NCBI GenBank assembly: GCA_019217005.1
Contig: JAHBNG010000042.1
Coordinates: 42,198-106,197 of the forward strand
Direction: 5' to 3'
DNA: 64,000 nucleotides
DNA from: Chloroflexi bacterium TSY
GTDB taxonomy: Bacteria > Chloroflexota > Anaerolineae > Caldilineales > Caldilineaceae
Every line of letters begins with the position of its first letter. The stretch's first letter is position 1. A program made the translations under genes and the position numbers. This document shows positions 49,101-60,444 of this stretch, piece by piece. Under the pieces are notes generated by a model. That model was not told where the DNA came from. It made no database searches and saw nothing but the letters and a program-made list of their open reading frames with translations.

Positions 49101-52100
49101 GCTCAAGCGGAGCACCATCTGGCTCGCCGTCCAGGTTAAAGTCTTCATAGAGCGTAATAATTGTGCCCGGAAAACCATTTCGCTGGCCAGAGAATCGAGT
49201 TCCAATGTTAGGTTCATCGTCAAAAGCGCGGCTACCCAAGGCGACAGGCTCGTAAAAGCCGAAATCGATCGAGAGATTGCCACGGGCGTTTGGTGTTTGT
49301 TGTGGATTCGTGGGGCTCAGGTCACTCTCATTCGTTGGCTCAGTATCGCCTGATGTGTCATTACCAATTGCGACTGGTCCACTGCTCACAAGTAACTGGA
49401 CAACAATTGTCTCGCCTGGTTTGTAAGGAGACTCAACGATTCCCGTTGTGATGTTAATCCCATTGTCGTCGTTATCTATATCGTCGTTCGGATCCGCAGA
49501 TGATGAAGTGCTTATGCTGTTTTTCATCTTGATCTCTGTATCACCCTCTGCATATTCACTGGCAAGACCATCTGGCACGGTGACCTCTACAACATATTGT
49601 CCGGCTGTAATAAAGTCAAACCGATAATAGCCCTTCGCATCGGTCGTGGTGGTGGCCACGAGGGTGGTTGTCATGGTCGTGGTGGTATCATAGCCGAAGA
49701 GTCGTACTTCGACGTCCGCAATCCCCGGTTCATCCGCATCAATCGTGGCATTGTCGTTGGCGTCAAACCAGACGCGATTTCCGAGACTATAGGGCTTGAA
49801 GACGCCAAAATCGACGACCAGGTTTGAGTTCGCATCTGGCGTGCCTGGGTCGTTGTTAAATGCTGGATTTTCTTCCTCATCTGAAATGCCGTCCTGATCT
49901 GCGCCGCTGGTATCGTTGTTTGAACCAATTTGTACCGGTTCAGTGCCAGCTGCCAGCGTAATATCCTCTGTCTCAATAATCTGTTCGCCATCGCCATTCA
50001 GGGTCAATGTACCAATATCGAGCGTGTCGGCATCCTGGTCTGGCTGATCCACATCACCAGCTGGTTCGAAGATGCCCTGGCTGGAGCCAACTGTGCCGCT
50101 GCTGCTGAGATAGCCTTCTAACACTGCTCCTGGCTTGAAGTTTTCTGGTGCAAGCCGCACGGCATATTCTCCTGGCACCAATCCAGTGAATAGGTAGAAA
50201 CCACCATCAGCCGTCGTTTGTGTATCGGCTGGCGTGTTGAACTCTGTGCTATCGAGCTGCCCATTGCCGTTGATATCGAAATAGAGATTAACCTGCGCAC
50301 CATCGATACCCGCTTCCGTAACCGGATCAAAGAAGCCATCGTTGTTGCGATCGTCAAAGACTTGATTCCCCAAACTGAGTGGGGCGTCCAGTATCAGGCC
50401 AATATCGACAGTCATATTGGCGCGTGGATCGGCTGAGCCCTGGCCAGATGTGGCGAGATCGGTTTCATTTTGTGGTTCACTATCACCTGGGCCAAGGGTG
50501 ACGGTTCCCGTACGAATCACTGTGGCTTGATCATCAAATCCATTATCATCACTATCAGCATTACTGTTCGGATCGGCAATGGGATTGCCCGCGCTGGCGC
50601 TATAGCCAGCTGGCTTGGAGACTTCGATGATATAGTCGCCTGGATCGAGATTGTCAAAACGGTAGAACCCATTGCTGTTTGTACTGGTTGTGCGAAGCGG
50701 TGTTGTGAGATCACCCGCGGCATAGATCCTCACGGCAATGCCGGGAACGCCCTGCTCATCGGCGTTAATCAAACCATTGTCGCGATTCGCTCCGGCTCCC
50801 ATATCGAACCAGACGCGGTTGCCCAAGCTATACTTGGTCGGGTCAATGATTTCTATCAACCCAAAGTCGACCGTGCGGTTAAAGGTGGCGCCAATTTTGT
50901 AATTGATGTCTGAACGTTTTGGTAGACGGGAATCGGCGGGACGTAGTTCAACTGCTTCGCTCGCAATTTCATTTGCACAGGGCCCCGTTGTGGATGCTGT
51001 ACCATTATCATCGTTATTGATGATATTGCCGTTCAAGTTGACAGTATCAGGATCTAGTGCAGGTTCGTAGGGACCAGTTGTCTGGTTTGAGCCGCCACCG
51101 GTACTGGTTCCATGAGCTGTGGGTGTTTCTATACAGACCACATAATCACCCTCCGGCGGCAACCCTTTAAAGATATATTGACCATCCAGGTCGCCTAGAT
51201 TTGCAGAGGGAACACCACCGGGTGCATCATCGGTTGTTCCAAGAATGCTATCTGGACCCACCTCGAGTTCTGTGGCTCCATCGCCGGAATAGAGGCGGAC
51301 GCGGGCATCGTTCAACGTCACGGCACCTGCATCGCGGATTCCGTTATTTTCGGGGTCAAGGAAGATACGGTCACCCAGATCCATTGTGTAGAAACCAAAG
51401 TCGATGGTTGCGTTTGAATTTTGATCGGGTGTTCCATCAAATCGATCGGGTGTCTTACCAGCCGGAGCGCTCTGGTCATTGGTTGGCCTTTCGCCAGTTG
51501 GCTCCCCACTAAAAACGCTCACGACAGTGCTAAGCACGCCGTCAGTATAGAAACCACCTATTTGCCGGAACCCATTATCGTCGTTATCTTGATCGGTGTT
51601 TGCTTCCTGCGCAGCCGCTTCTGAAATGAGTCCAGCGTTGCTGATGGTGGTGGCGCTGCTATGATAGCCCTGGAGCGGGCCACCGGTGGCAAAATTTGTG
51701 GGTGCAATGCCCACAAAGTAATTGCCTGGCTCCAATCCACCTCCACCAGCATCGGCTGTAAAGAGATAGAAGCCGCGGCTGTTCGTTGTCTGGGTGACGA
51801 TTGCTGTTTGTTCAGCAAAATCGAGGGATCCGTTGCTGTTGGCATCAAAAAAGAGTTCCACCAAAATACCTGCTGCACCAAACTCGTTGGTGTCAACCTG
51901 GCTATTGTTGTTGGTGTCATACCAGACCTGATTGCCGAGACTTATTGAGGGAACAAAACCAAAATCGAGGGTATGATCGTTGGCGCCTGGGGCACCTGTT
52001 TCAAAACTGATGGCAGGGTATGATGCAGGTGGCGTATCCAGCGGATTGTCGACCATGACTCCATCCGAGTCATTGACATCGGAACCGCTGGGTGATGGAT

Positions 52101-54518
52101 CGGAGTCATTGGCTTCTGTAAGGGCGAAGCCATTGAGGACTTCACCTGGCTCGAAGAGATCATCCTTGTCGAGCCGAATCTCATAGGCCGTGTAGGGGAG
52201 AAGACCACTCAGTCTAGCATCGACAACACCGATTGAATCTCGCGCTTCGGGGTCTGCATTGGGACGAGAGACGAAAAGGTATTCGCCGTTTACATCCGTA
52301 TTGGCAACGGCAATGATCTCATTGTCATCGTCATTGCCTGCGATGCCATCGGGCCCAAAGCCTGGTCGATAAAGGTGGACGCGCACACCCTCAATGCCGG
52401 GTTCGCCAGCGTCCTGTAATCCATTTCGGTTGAGGTCGCTCCAGATGCGGTTGCCAATCTCGATTCCCGCAGGATCGCAGAGAACCTCTGGGTCACCAAG
52501 TCCTGAGCCTTTGCCAAAGCTGACTACATCGTTGTCGCCCACGACCATGTATTCGTCTACCCGACGGCCCGTCAAAGTACTGAAGCGCAAAACACCCTGC
52601 GTGTAGGCATAGTTTTTGTCACCAAGTGCAGGGATAGGATCGAAGGCCGTGGTCATCACCTCATTCGTGCCGGGCAAGACTTCCAAGCCGCCAGTTGTGA
52701 TCTCTAAGTGTTGTTTATTGTTCTGCTTATCGCTGAATTTATAGACGTCTTCGAAATAATATTCACCCTCACCACTTGGCCCATTATCATCTATCTCTCC
52801 ATCACCCAAGGTCAGATCGTTGGTCTCACAGCCGTTTTCACCTTCCATGATCCAGCGGTTATTATCACGGCAGACGTGGAGGATCTCTCCCCCAGATACG
52901 GAGGAGACAAGAGTCGTGGAACCTGAGTCTGGCTCATAATTATTTTTACCAATCTGGTGAGAGGAGCGATCCATAAAACCGAGGATCATATCGCCCTCGT
53001 CAGTAAATTCAATTGCCGATAGAATGGGTTGTGGATAAGCAGGCTTTTCTCCCGTATCCTGCCAAGTATTGGTCCACGGACGCCAAGCGGCTCTGTTGTT
53101 ACTTGTGGAGAGGAGCTTTTCGCGGTTATAGTCGAGTGGAAATGTCAATTCAACTGCGAACCCATCCAGCGGTGCAGCAGGATCAAATGATAGGACAAAT
53201 GCTTCAAGGTTCGCCGTGTCACGATCTGTTTCGGCGTTACAAACACCCCCCAGATAGCCACGTCCTTCGTAAATCTTGATGGCCCAGGGACGAAAAACAC
53301 CCCCCGTACAGGATGGCACACCAGAAATGCTCGCTGGTTGACCTGGATCAAGATAATATTGTTCGACGGAACCCGGTAATGAATCGGCCGGCCCCAGGAT
53401 GTCGATCCGGATTAGCGCTTGTTGATTGAGGTTGACGAGCCAGAGATACCGATCATCCTCATCGACATCAATCCCACCGAAGCTAATCTTCCCGACTTTG
53501 TCATAAGCGTCTAAATCGCGGCTGGGTTGTTCCCTTGCTTGCGGCAGTTGAAAGTCTCCCGCAGCACCAGTGGCAACAGAGCCTGAGACATTTGTACGCT
53601 GCACGCTACCCAGATCTATATCAAAGCCACCGTTATCTGGCGTCATGCCATGCAAATCAAACCTACCGGTTTCATTGACTGAATCGTCAGGATTGAGGGC
53701 AATAAAATAGACACCACCGAAACCGAGAGGTCCTACACCTACGTGTCGTTTGAGAAAGGCAGCATTAAACAGTCGTCTTGTGGATCGTTGAAAGGCCGCA
53801 CCCCAGACTGTTCCCTGTGTTTGGATATCAGCCAGCGTCACTGGATTTTCTCCAACTTTGGGGATTGAGCTGTAGTTGCTGCTATATTGGGCTGGGATCC
53901 CTGATGCGAAATAGCCAAAGCCAACGAAGCCAGGATTTGTGTTGTTTTCACCGTTCCCATTTTCATAACAGGCAATACCTGTGAGTGGGTTTGTCTGACA
54001 GAAGAGAGCCGGATTGTGGATTCCAAAATTGATCTCGGTTGCCGGGCTGGTGACGAGAACCAAACTTGAGCCGTTGTCCGCTCCAACTGGTCCTGACTTT
54101 AAATGAGAAGGGAGACCACTGAATTCGACACGATACTCTGTGCCGTCAGTCAAGCCAGCTATCTCATAGGTACCATCTGCCCCCGTTGTTGCCGTTGCCG
54201 CGACGGTACCATCTGAATCGTAGGCAGTGACAGTAATATTCGCAACGCCTCGTTCGTCTGCTCCCTTTTTTCCGTCCAATCCTTTGTCGCGAAAGACGGT
54301 TCCGCTGATGGTTCCGGGATCGCCAGGTGCCCTCGTTTCGGCCGCAAGCGGTCGGTGTATGCTAGCAAACAAACTAAATCCGACGATAAGAATCAGAATG
54401 ATTGATATGAATGCTCGATAAGTGAGCTTACTGAGTCTGGACAAAGGCAGTTTTCTAGCTGTCCAGCAGCTCAATACTAGCGTGAGTAGTGGCATAATAC
54501 ACCTATTCTTTCTCCTGA

Positions 54519-54602
54519 GTGCTTATCCAAAAGTTCAGTGATGATACATTTTGACCAGAGTAACTGTTTAAACTCACCAATCACTTTTCGGATAGGTTCT
54601 AA
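54519..54602. repeat. R6 palindromic repeat, copy 1
   Basis: GTGCTTATCCAAAAG and CTTTTCGGATAGGTTCT arms, unrelated centre. Partner at 55163. Lies upstream of the giant gene start. Confidence 0.65.
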
Positions 54603-54790
54603 GTTTTGATTGTGGTGAGAACTTGGTTCTTTTTCTTCGCTCTGGTAGATAGCAATCATCAGACGAAAATATGCGAGACGGATTATTTCTCAGGCTACAT
54701 ATGGTCTTTCTGTGCACTTTTCATTGATGATCTGAGATGAAGAGAGACCATGTTCTCCTGCAGTGATAGACAATATTGGAAATATGGGGA

Positions 54791-54866
54791 GTGTGTCCCA
54801 AAGTGTGTACATGCAGCCGATTCTCTGACTGAGTGGGGTCCATACGCACACTTTGTGGTATACACT
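54791..54866. repeat. R4 palindromic repeat, copy 4
   Basis: GTGTGTCCCAAAGTGTG and GCACACTTTGTGGTATACAC arms around TCTCTGACTGAG. Stands in the 870-base gap between the giant gene and the propeller gene, which also holds both R6 copies and no supported gene. Confidence 0.85.
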
Positions 54867-55162
54867 CAAATATAATAGAAGTAACTAACTGCGCGTGGAT
54901 AATAATTCGTATGAGATGAACTCTGAATCGTTGTCCCGCTTGGGGAAGCTCAGTATCAAGCGACTGTTTACTTTTCGTAAGATATCTGCACTTTGTGGGC
55001 AACGTATCCAGTGTTGTTTATTTGCTGATGATCAGCATTCATCCTACTATCAAACTTTATCACAATTTCTGCTCGCCGTGTATACGTAATTATGCGTATT
55101 TTTTGTTGATGCAAGCAGCCTGATATATGATGTTAATATCTTGTAAGGGTATAGCTGAGGCT

Positions 55163-55249
55163 AAGAACTTATCTGAAAAGCGGTTGTGAGTTCTACAATC
55201 TGCTCGAGCGAGTATGTATCGTCACAGTACTTTTCGGATAAGCACTAAG
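55163..55249. repeat. R6 palindromic repeat, copy 2
   Basis: AGAACTTATCTGAAAAG and CTTTTCGGATAAGCACT arms around a GC-poor centre. Confidence 0.65.
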
Positions 55250-55366
55250 GCCAAGGCTGAAGCGGAGGAAAAACAAGGGAAGGATCGAAACTGCCCTCTT
55301 CCTCAGCCTTAGCCTCATTCTTAGCCCTCTTCCCAATAAACTTTCCAACAAGGAGCAAACGACGCT

Positions 55367-58300
55367 ATGACAAGTCAGCGTGATCATCAAGTCGATCCTA
55401 CTCTTCTCCAGGCACTTCGTTTTCGGTGTATAGGTCCTCCGCGAGGCGGACGTGTTCTGGCTGTTTCAGGTCATCCAACAGAAACAGCAACATTCTATTT
55501 TGGTGCCTGTGCGGGCGGCATTTGGAAGACAACTGATGGTGGTGCGTATTGGCAGAATATCTCGGATGGATATTTGAGGAGTTCGGCAGTCGGCGCCTTG
55601 ACCATCTCCGAGGCCGATCCGAATGTGATCTATGCTGGCATGGGAGAGTCTACTTTGCGTCTTGATGTTTCCTATGGCGACGGCGTCTATAAGTCAACCG
55701 ATGGCGGTAAAAGCTGGAGGCACGTGGGGCTTACTGAAACGAAGCATGTTAGCGAAATTCGCGTTCATCCGCAAAACCCAGATATTGTCTACGTGGCAGC
55801 GTTGGGACATGGTTTTGGTCCGAATCCAGAGAGGGGGGTCTATCGCTCCCTGGATGGTGGTGATACATGGGAGCTTGTGTTACATAAGAGCGAGAATGCA
55901 GGTGCTACCGATCTCGCAATGGATGTAACGAACCCGCGCATTCTGTTTGCCAGCATCTATCAAGTGCAACGTAAATTTTGGACCTTGTCCAGCGGTGGTC
56001 CAGACAGCGGTTTGTGGCGAACAACCGATAGCGGGGACACATGGGAAGAGATCACGAATAACAAAGGATTACCCACGGGTATCAAAGGCAAGATCGGTGT
56101 AACAATTTCTCCCGCAAATCCGCAGCGAGTTTGGGCCATCATCGAAGCTGTCGACAAAAAGGCGGGGCTCTATCGTTCCGATGACGGAGGAGATACTTGG
56201 TCACAGGTATCGGATAATCGCGATCTAATTCACCGCCCCTGGTACTATTGTCATGTTTTTGCTGACCCACAAGATGCAGATACTGTCTATGTCACAAATT
56301 TGAAGATGTGGAAGTCGACGGATGGGGGCAATAATTTCACAGAGATTACAACCCCACATGGTGATAACCACGATCTCTGGATCGATCCCACGAATCCACA
56401 GCGGATGATCGAAGGCAACGATGGTGGGGCCTGCGTTACCTTCAATGGCGGTAAAAGTTGGTCAACTTTATATAATCAGAAGACGGCTCAGTTCTATCAT
56501 GTAGCGGTCGATAGCCGCACTCCTTATCACGTCTTTGGTACACAACAAGACAATTCAAGTATTGGTGTGCCAAGCGCCAGCGAAAAGGGCGGGATTCCTT
56601 GGAGCGACTGTTATCCTGCTGGGACGGGTGAAAGTGGATACATCGTGGTTCATCCCGATGATTCGAATATTGTCTTTGTGGGTGCGATCGGCAGCTCGCC
56701 GGGAGGCGGTAATGCACTTCAACGATATGACCACCGGACAAAGCAGATTCGTCTGATTACGACTTGGCCAGAAGTTTATTATGGGTATGGTTCGAAGGAT
56801 ATGAAATATCGATTCGCATGGACCTATCCCATCGTTTTCTCACCCCATGATTCAAACGTTCTCTATACCGGTGGCAACCATGTGTTCCGCACATCCGACG
56901 AAGGGAGTAGTTGGGAGGTGGTCAGTCCCGATCTGAGTCGGAATGATGAAGAGAAGCTTCAGCCATCGGGTGGTCCGATTACACTCGACACAAGCGGCGC
57001 CGAGACCTACGGCACAGTCTATGCTTTTGCCGAATCGTTTCACGAGCAGGGTGTGCTGTGGGCCGGGACGGACGATGGATGGGTTCATCTTTCGCGAGAC
57101 GGTGGCGAAAGCTGGCAGAATGTGACGCCACCTGACTTGCCGGAGTGGGCCTTGATTAGCATGATCGAAGCGTCTCATCACAATGCAGCAACGGTCTTCA
57201 TGGCGGCCACTTGCTATAAATCGGACGATAATTATGATCCATATCTCTATGTAACGCATGATTATGGCCAGAATTGGACACGGTTGGATAGCTTCCCCAA
57301 GGGAGAAATTACGCGCTGTGTGCGTGAAGATCCTAAACAGACAGGGTTGCTCTATGTGGGGACAGAGACAGGTATCTTTGTCTCGTTCAATAATGGTGCA
57401 GAATGGCAACGTTTGCAGAACAATCTGCCGATTGTGCCCGTCTATGCTCTGGTCATCAAGGATGATGATCTGGTGGTTGGGACCCATGGCCGCTCTTTCT
57501 GGATCTTGGATGATGTCACGCCACTGCGCTCGATCGCAGCAGATGCGTTCAAGCGTAATTCAGAGGTGGGCGCTTACTTATGTGCACCCAAAGCGACTAC
57601 AAGGCACTGGTTGGGTTGGGTTGTCAATATGTTCCGTGGACCTGGCAAAAACTATATGATGTCTCTTGGCGCATCATTGACCTTTACCGAAGAAAAAAAT
57701 GAATATGGTGAACGAATACGCGACATGCTGGATGCGGGCGAAAATCCACCGGCAGGCGTGATTGTTTACTATGCGCTACCGAGAACAGGAAATGGTACGG
57801 AGGGGGTAGACGTGATGTTAAATTGACATTCCTAGACTCAGTAGATCCAAATTTGGCGTTTTTGGCGATTTTCAGTCGAGATTGCAGGGATTTTGGAGTC
57901 ATTTATTCAGATTTCGGTTACAGAAAACAACCTATTTCATATCTGAAAATCGCCCAAATCTAACGCAAAAACTAGATATCGACCGGCAAATTTGTATTTA
58001 TGTCAACTGTTTAGCCAGAATTCTCTCTCAAAACCTGAAATTTGGATCTACTGAGACTCAGACGGAAATGAGATTCGGTCTTATGGTCCAAAACCAAAAA
58101 AGATCGAAGAACAGACTGACGAGACCGAAGCACCTTCTGCGCATCAAACCTCTTCGGCGGTCTCAAAAGAAAACGAACACGAGCTTTTTCTTTCAACAAA
58201 GCCTGGATTGAACCGATTTGTTTGGGATTTACGCTATCCAGATTGTACAAAACTTGAGAGTGATCCGGCACGTAGCGTCAATACGGGACCGATGGCCGTG

Positions 58301-58855
58301 CCAGGCACATACACTGTCCGGCTAACCGTTGATGGTGAGGAACAGAGCCAGGAATTTACCCTTGACGTTGCGCCCGGAATTAGTGCATCGCAAGAGGATC
58401 TTGAGGCTCAATTTGCCCTTGGGAAGCAAATTACGGATCAGCTTTCTACGACATACAGTGCCGTGAACCGTGTGCGTCGTATTCGGGAACAAGTGGCTCA
58501 TATTGCAAAACAGTCGAGCATGATTGGTAGCGATACCGATGCTTTGCTGACTCAAACTGCCAAAGAATTGCAAGATAAATTAACGGCAATTGAAAATGCG
58601 TTCATTCAAACGAATGCTCAGTCTCCGCGTGATCGGTTGCGGTTGCCCGCTCGTCTTGATGCTAAGCTGTCTATGCTCATGGCAGTCGTGGCTAGCTGTG
58701 ATGCTGCTCCAACGCAACAATCTTATGATGTTTATCATCACTTGAGCAGCCAGGTCGACGAACAAGTGGCTCTGCTCGATGGTCTATTGGGTGATGACAT
58801 TGCGGCATTTAATGATTTAGTTGAGCAATCCCGCGTGCCAGCAGTGGTTGCGTGA
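55367..58855 (+). pseudogene. BNR/VPS10-type beta-propeller protein, interrupted by MITE-B and a frameshift
   Basis: About ten Asp-box (BNR) repeats of the SxDGGxxW type are spread over residues 1-750: KSTDGGKSWRHV, RSLDGGDTWELV, RTTDSGDTWEEI, RSDDGGDTWSQV, SRDGGESWQNV and others. Such propellers act as sialidase-like or sortilin-like sugar/protein-binding or hydrolytic domains outside the cell, although no signal peptide is evident here. The C-terminal part (58059-58855), reading SDGNEIRSYGPKPKK then LNRFVWDLRYPDCTKLESDP, is a linker and a helical tail domain that goes with the same family. MITE-B (57839-58053) separates the two. A second frame change occurs at the G-run near 57802, since VDVKLTFLDSDG is in another frame. 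The whole gene would encode about 1,089 residues. Confidence 0.86.
57839..58053 (+). mobile_element. MITE-B copy 5, in the propeller gene
   Basis: 215 bp, ends CAGTAGATCCAAATTT / AAATTTGGATCTACTG, AGACT duplication at 57834-57838 and 58054-58058. Confidence 0.95.
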
Positions 58856-58968
58856 TGTTGTATATCCTGCACTGCCATAGATGAGGATAAATTCACTCCT
58901 TTTCACTCGACTAAAAGTGTTCAAATTTATTTTCATCTGTGTGTGAGTGCAGTACATATCGCCTGTTT

Positions 58969-59050
58969 AGGGATCGGAATTAAATAACTCATCGAAGATT
59001 CTTCGTTTCACTCGAGAATGACATCGATGAACTATTTGCTCGTCATTCCT
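58969..59050 (+). repeat. R3 palindromic repeat, copy C
   Basis: AGGGATCGGAATTAAATAAC to GCTCGTCATTCCT, with centre GATTCTTCGTTTCACTCGAG. Its right end abuts the TAATA duplication of IS copy 3. Confidence 0.85.
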
Positions 59051-59154
59051 TAATACTTTACTTTCTGGTAAAAGAAAAGAGATGAGGTGAGAAATGTGAC
59101 AAAAAGCGGTTAGCGTTTCATCCTAAAGGTAGAGAACCCAAAAAGGAGGAAGGA

Positions 59155-60444
59155 ATGCTAACCGCGCCAGAAATAACTATAGCAGTACTGATGAATGTAT
59201 TGCAAGTAACGCCGGTGGGAACAAACGTAAATGTAATGCGTCTGATGTGGGCGATGATGAATGGGTCGTTTCTGAAAAGTCGAGGAGCAATCCATAGTGG
59301 ATTGAGTGAAAGCGGGTTTGAAGATGAGGAGCTCCGGCGAAGCTGGTGGAGCTTTCGATATGGATCATGGGATATTGCAAGCCTGCTCTCATCGTGGCAA
59401 GAAGAAGTGGAGTGGAAAGGGAATGGGAGGCAAAAAAGTTAGAAGGATACCGAGTGAAAAGCATAGATATCACAGGGTTCTGGCGACCGAAGCTGCAAGG
59501 GAAAGTGAACCGACTCTATAACTCAACGGCTCGTCGGGCATTGCCCGCGCTCATCTTTGGAGTGATGATAAGCTCGGGGGAGATAGGCGGGAAACGAGTG
59601 CCACTGCTCAAGGCAATCATGAGATGCGAGGTAGGCACAAAGGAAAGTGAGTTTCGGAAAAAGCTGCTGAAAGAGACCAAGAAATCACTGGAGTCAGACG
59701 AAGTGGCGGTGGTCGATGCCGGGTTTACAATCAGAGAAATGCTAGAAAGCGACGTCGACCGATTTGTCCTTCGGGAAGCGATTAACTGCACAGCGCGCCG
59801 CAATGAGTTACCCGAACGTAAGGAAAAAGGCAGACCACCCGAATATGGTGATATTGTGCGTCCGCTCTCGATGCTATAGGGAAAGCGACTCGAGGCCACA
59901 ACTCCAGACTCGTTTGGTCAATTTGTCTATAGTGGTCGCCTGATTCGCTATCAAGCATGGCACAATCTCGTCCCCAGGACAACCAAGGTGGATACAGCCA
60001 ACCGCACCTATTCGATTTACGTCTTTCAGGATCCTGCTTATCACACACCTTTGGTTCTGGCGACCGTCATGGCTTTACAAGCTGAAACCATTTATCTTTC
60101 TCTCTGGAGCGCTGGCCTGTTGAACATCCCCCCTTGGCTTCCAAGCAGATGATTGGCTTACATCGTCAATTTGTTCATGCCGATGAGGCTTGCTTCCGCT
60201 TACCTGAACTGGGGCTGCTGGCTGGCAATCTTCTTTCCCATTTAGCCGCTTCTCTTCCTCCCATACCGACTGGCTACTGGGATCGAGAGCCTCAAGCCAC
60301 TCCCGGCAGGCTGCGCGCGTTCTCTCGAGTGCTCTTTTTCCAACTCCCGACCAACTCGACCCTGACTTTCGGAAAAAGGCCTCGGTTTCACACCATTTCC
60401 CTAAAGGCGTTCTCGCTCATCGCCGCCTCAATGCCGCTGCTTAA
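59155..60444 (+). pseudogene. IS4-superfamily transposase of copy 3, frameshifted
   Basis: Same protein as copy 1 in several frames: 59155-59442 ends at a frame change in the Lys-Gly-Asn region (GGGAATGGG versus longer G-run in copy 1), 59346-59879 stops after RPLSML where copy 1 reads RPLSRSYKG, and 60134-60444 completes the C-terminus. Catalytic motifs are present in the pieces but not in one frame. The nested IS701-like element sits at the stop codon and does not itself cut the protein. Confidence 0.85.

Larger units (their letters stand above)
44375..54495 (-). pseudogene. Giant SdrD-B repeat surface protein (about 2,938 aa), interrupted near its C-terminus by an ISAzo13-like element
   Basis: An N-terminal signal/anchor helix (about 28-50, FISIILILIVGFSLFA) precedes a Cna_B-like domain (about 60-160), then a roughly 450-residue region without repeats (SIPKVGENPVTL... 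to GDNDVVSFGKGSG), which looks like a beta-propeller, and at least 13 SdrD_B-type domains. Each starts with a variant of SLGNRVWFDANDNGQID...GIPGVTVLLY and carries many Asp/Asn residues typical of calcium-binding repeats (DDNG, DNNDDG). The last part (44375-44854) holds a final strand and an unrelated beta-sandwich C-terminus ending YLPITMR. No LPxTG or PEP-CTERM tail was seen. The reading frame is continuous across the insertion if 1,304 bases are removed, giving NGIQIR-ALEPVVSP. The ISAzo13-like element truncates the last 160 residues, but the first 2,780 can still be made. Confidence 0.9.

Noticed and set aside
46578..54086. Many open frames on both strands across the giant repeat protein
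   Set aside because: They mirror the Asp/Asn/Gly-rich coding frame and have low-complexity composition; the long minus-strand frame with domain repeats explains the region.
57882..58211. Open frame starting [14 protein letters not shown], seen at several places
   Set aside because: It lies inside MITE-B and recurs wherever the element is (for example in 35.9-36.1 kb and 38.5-38.7 kb); it is a property of the repeat, not a gene.
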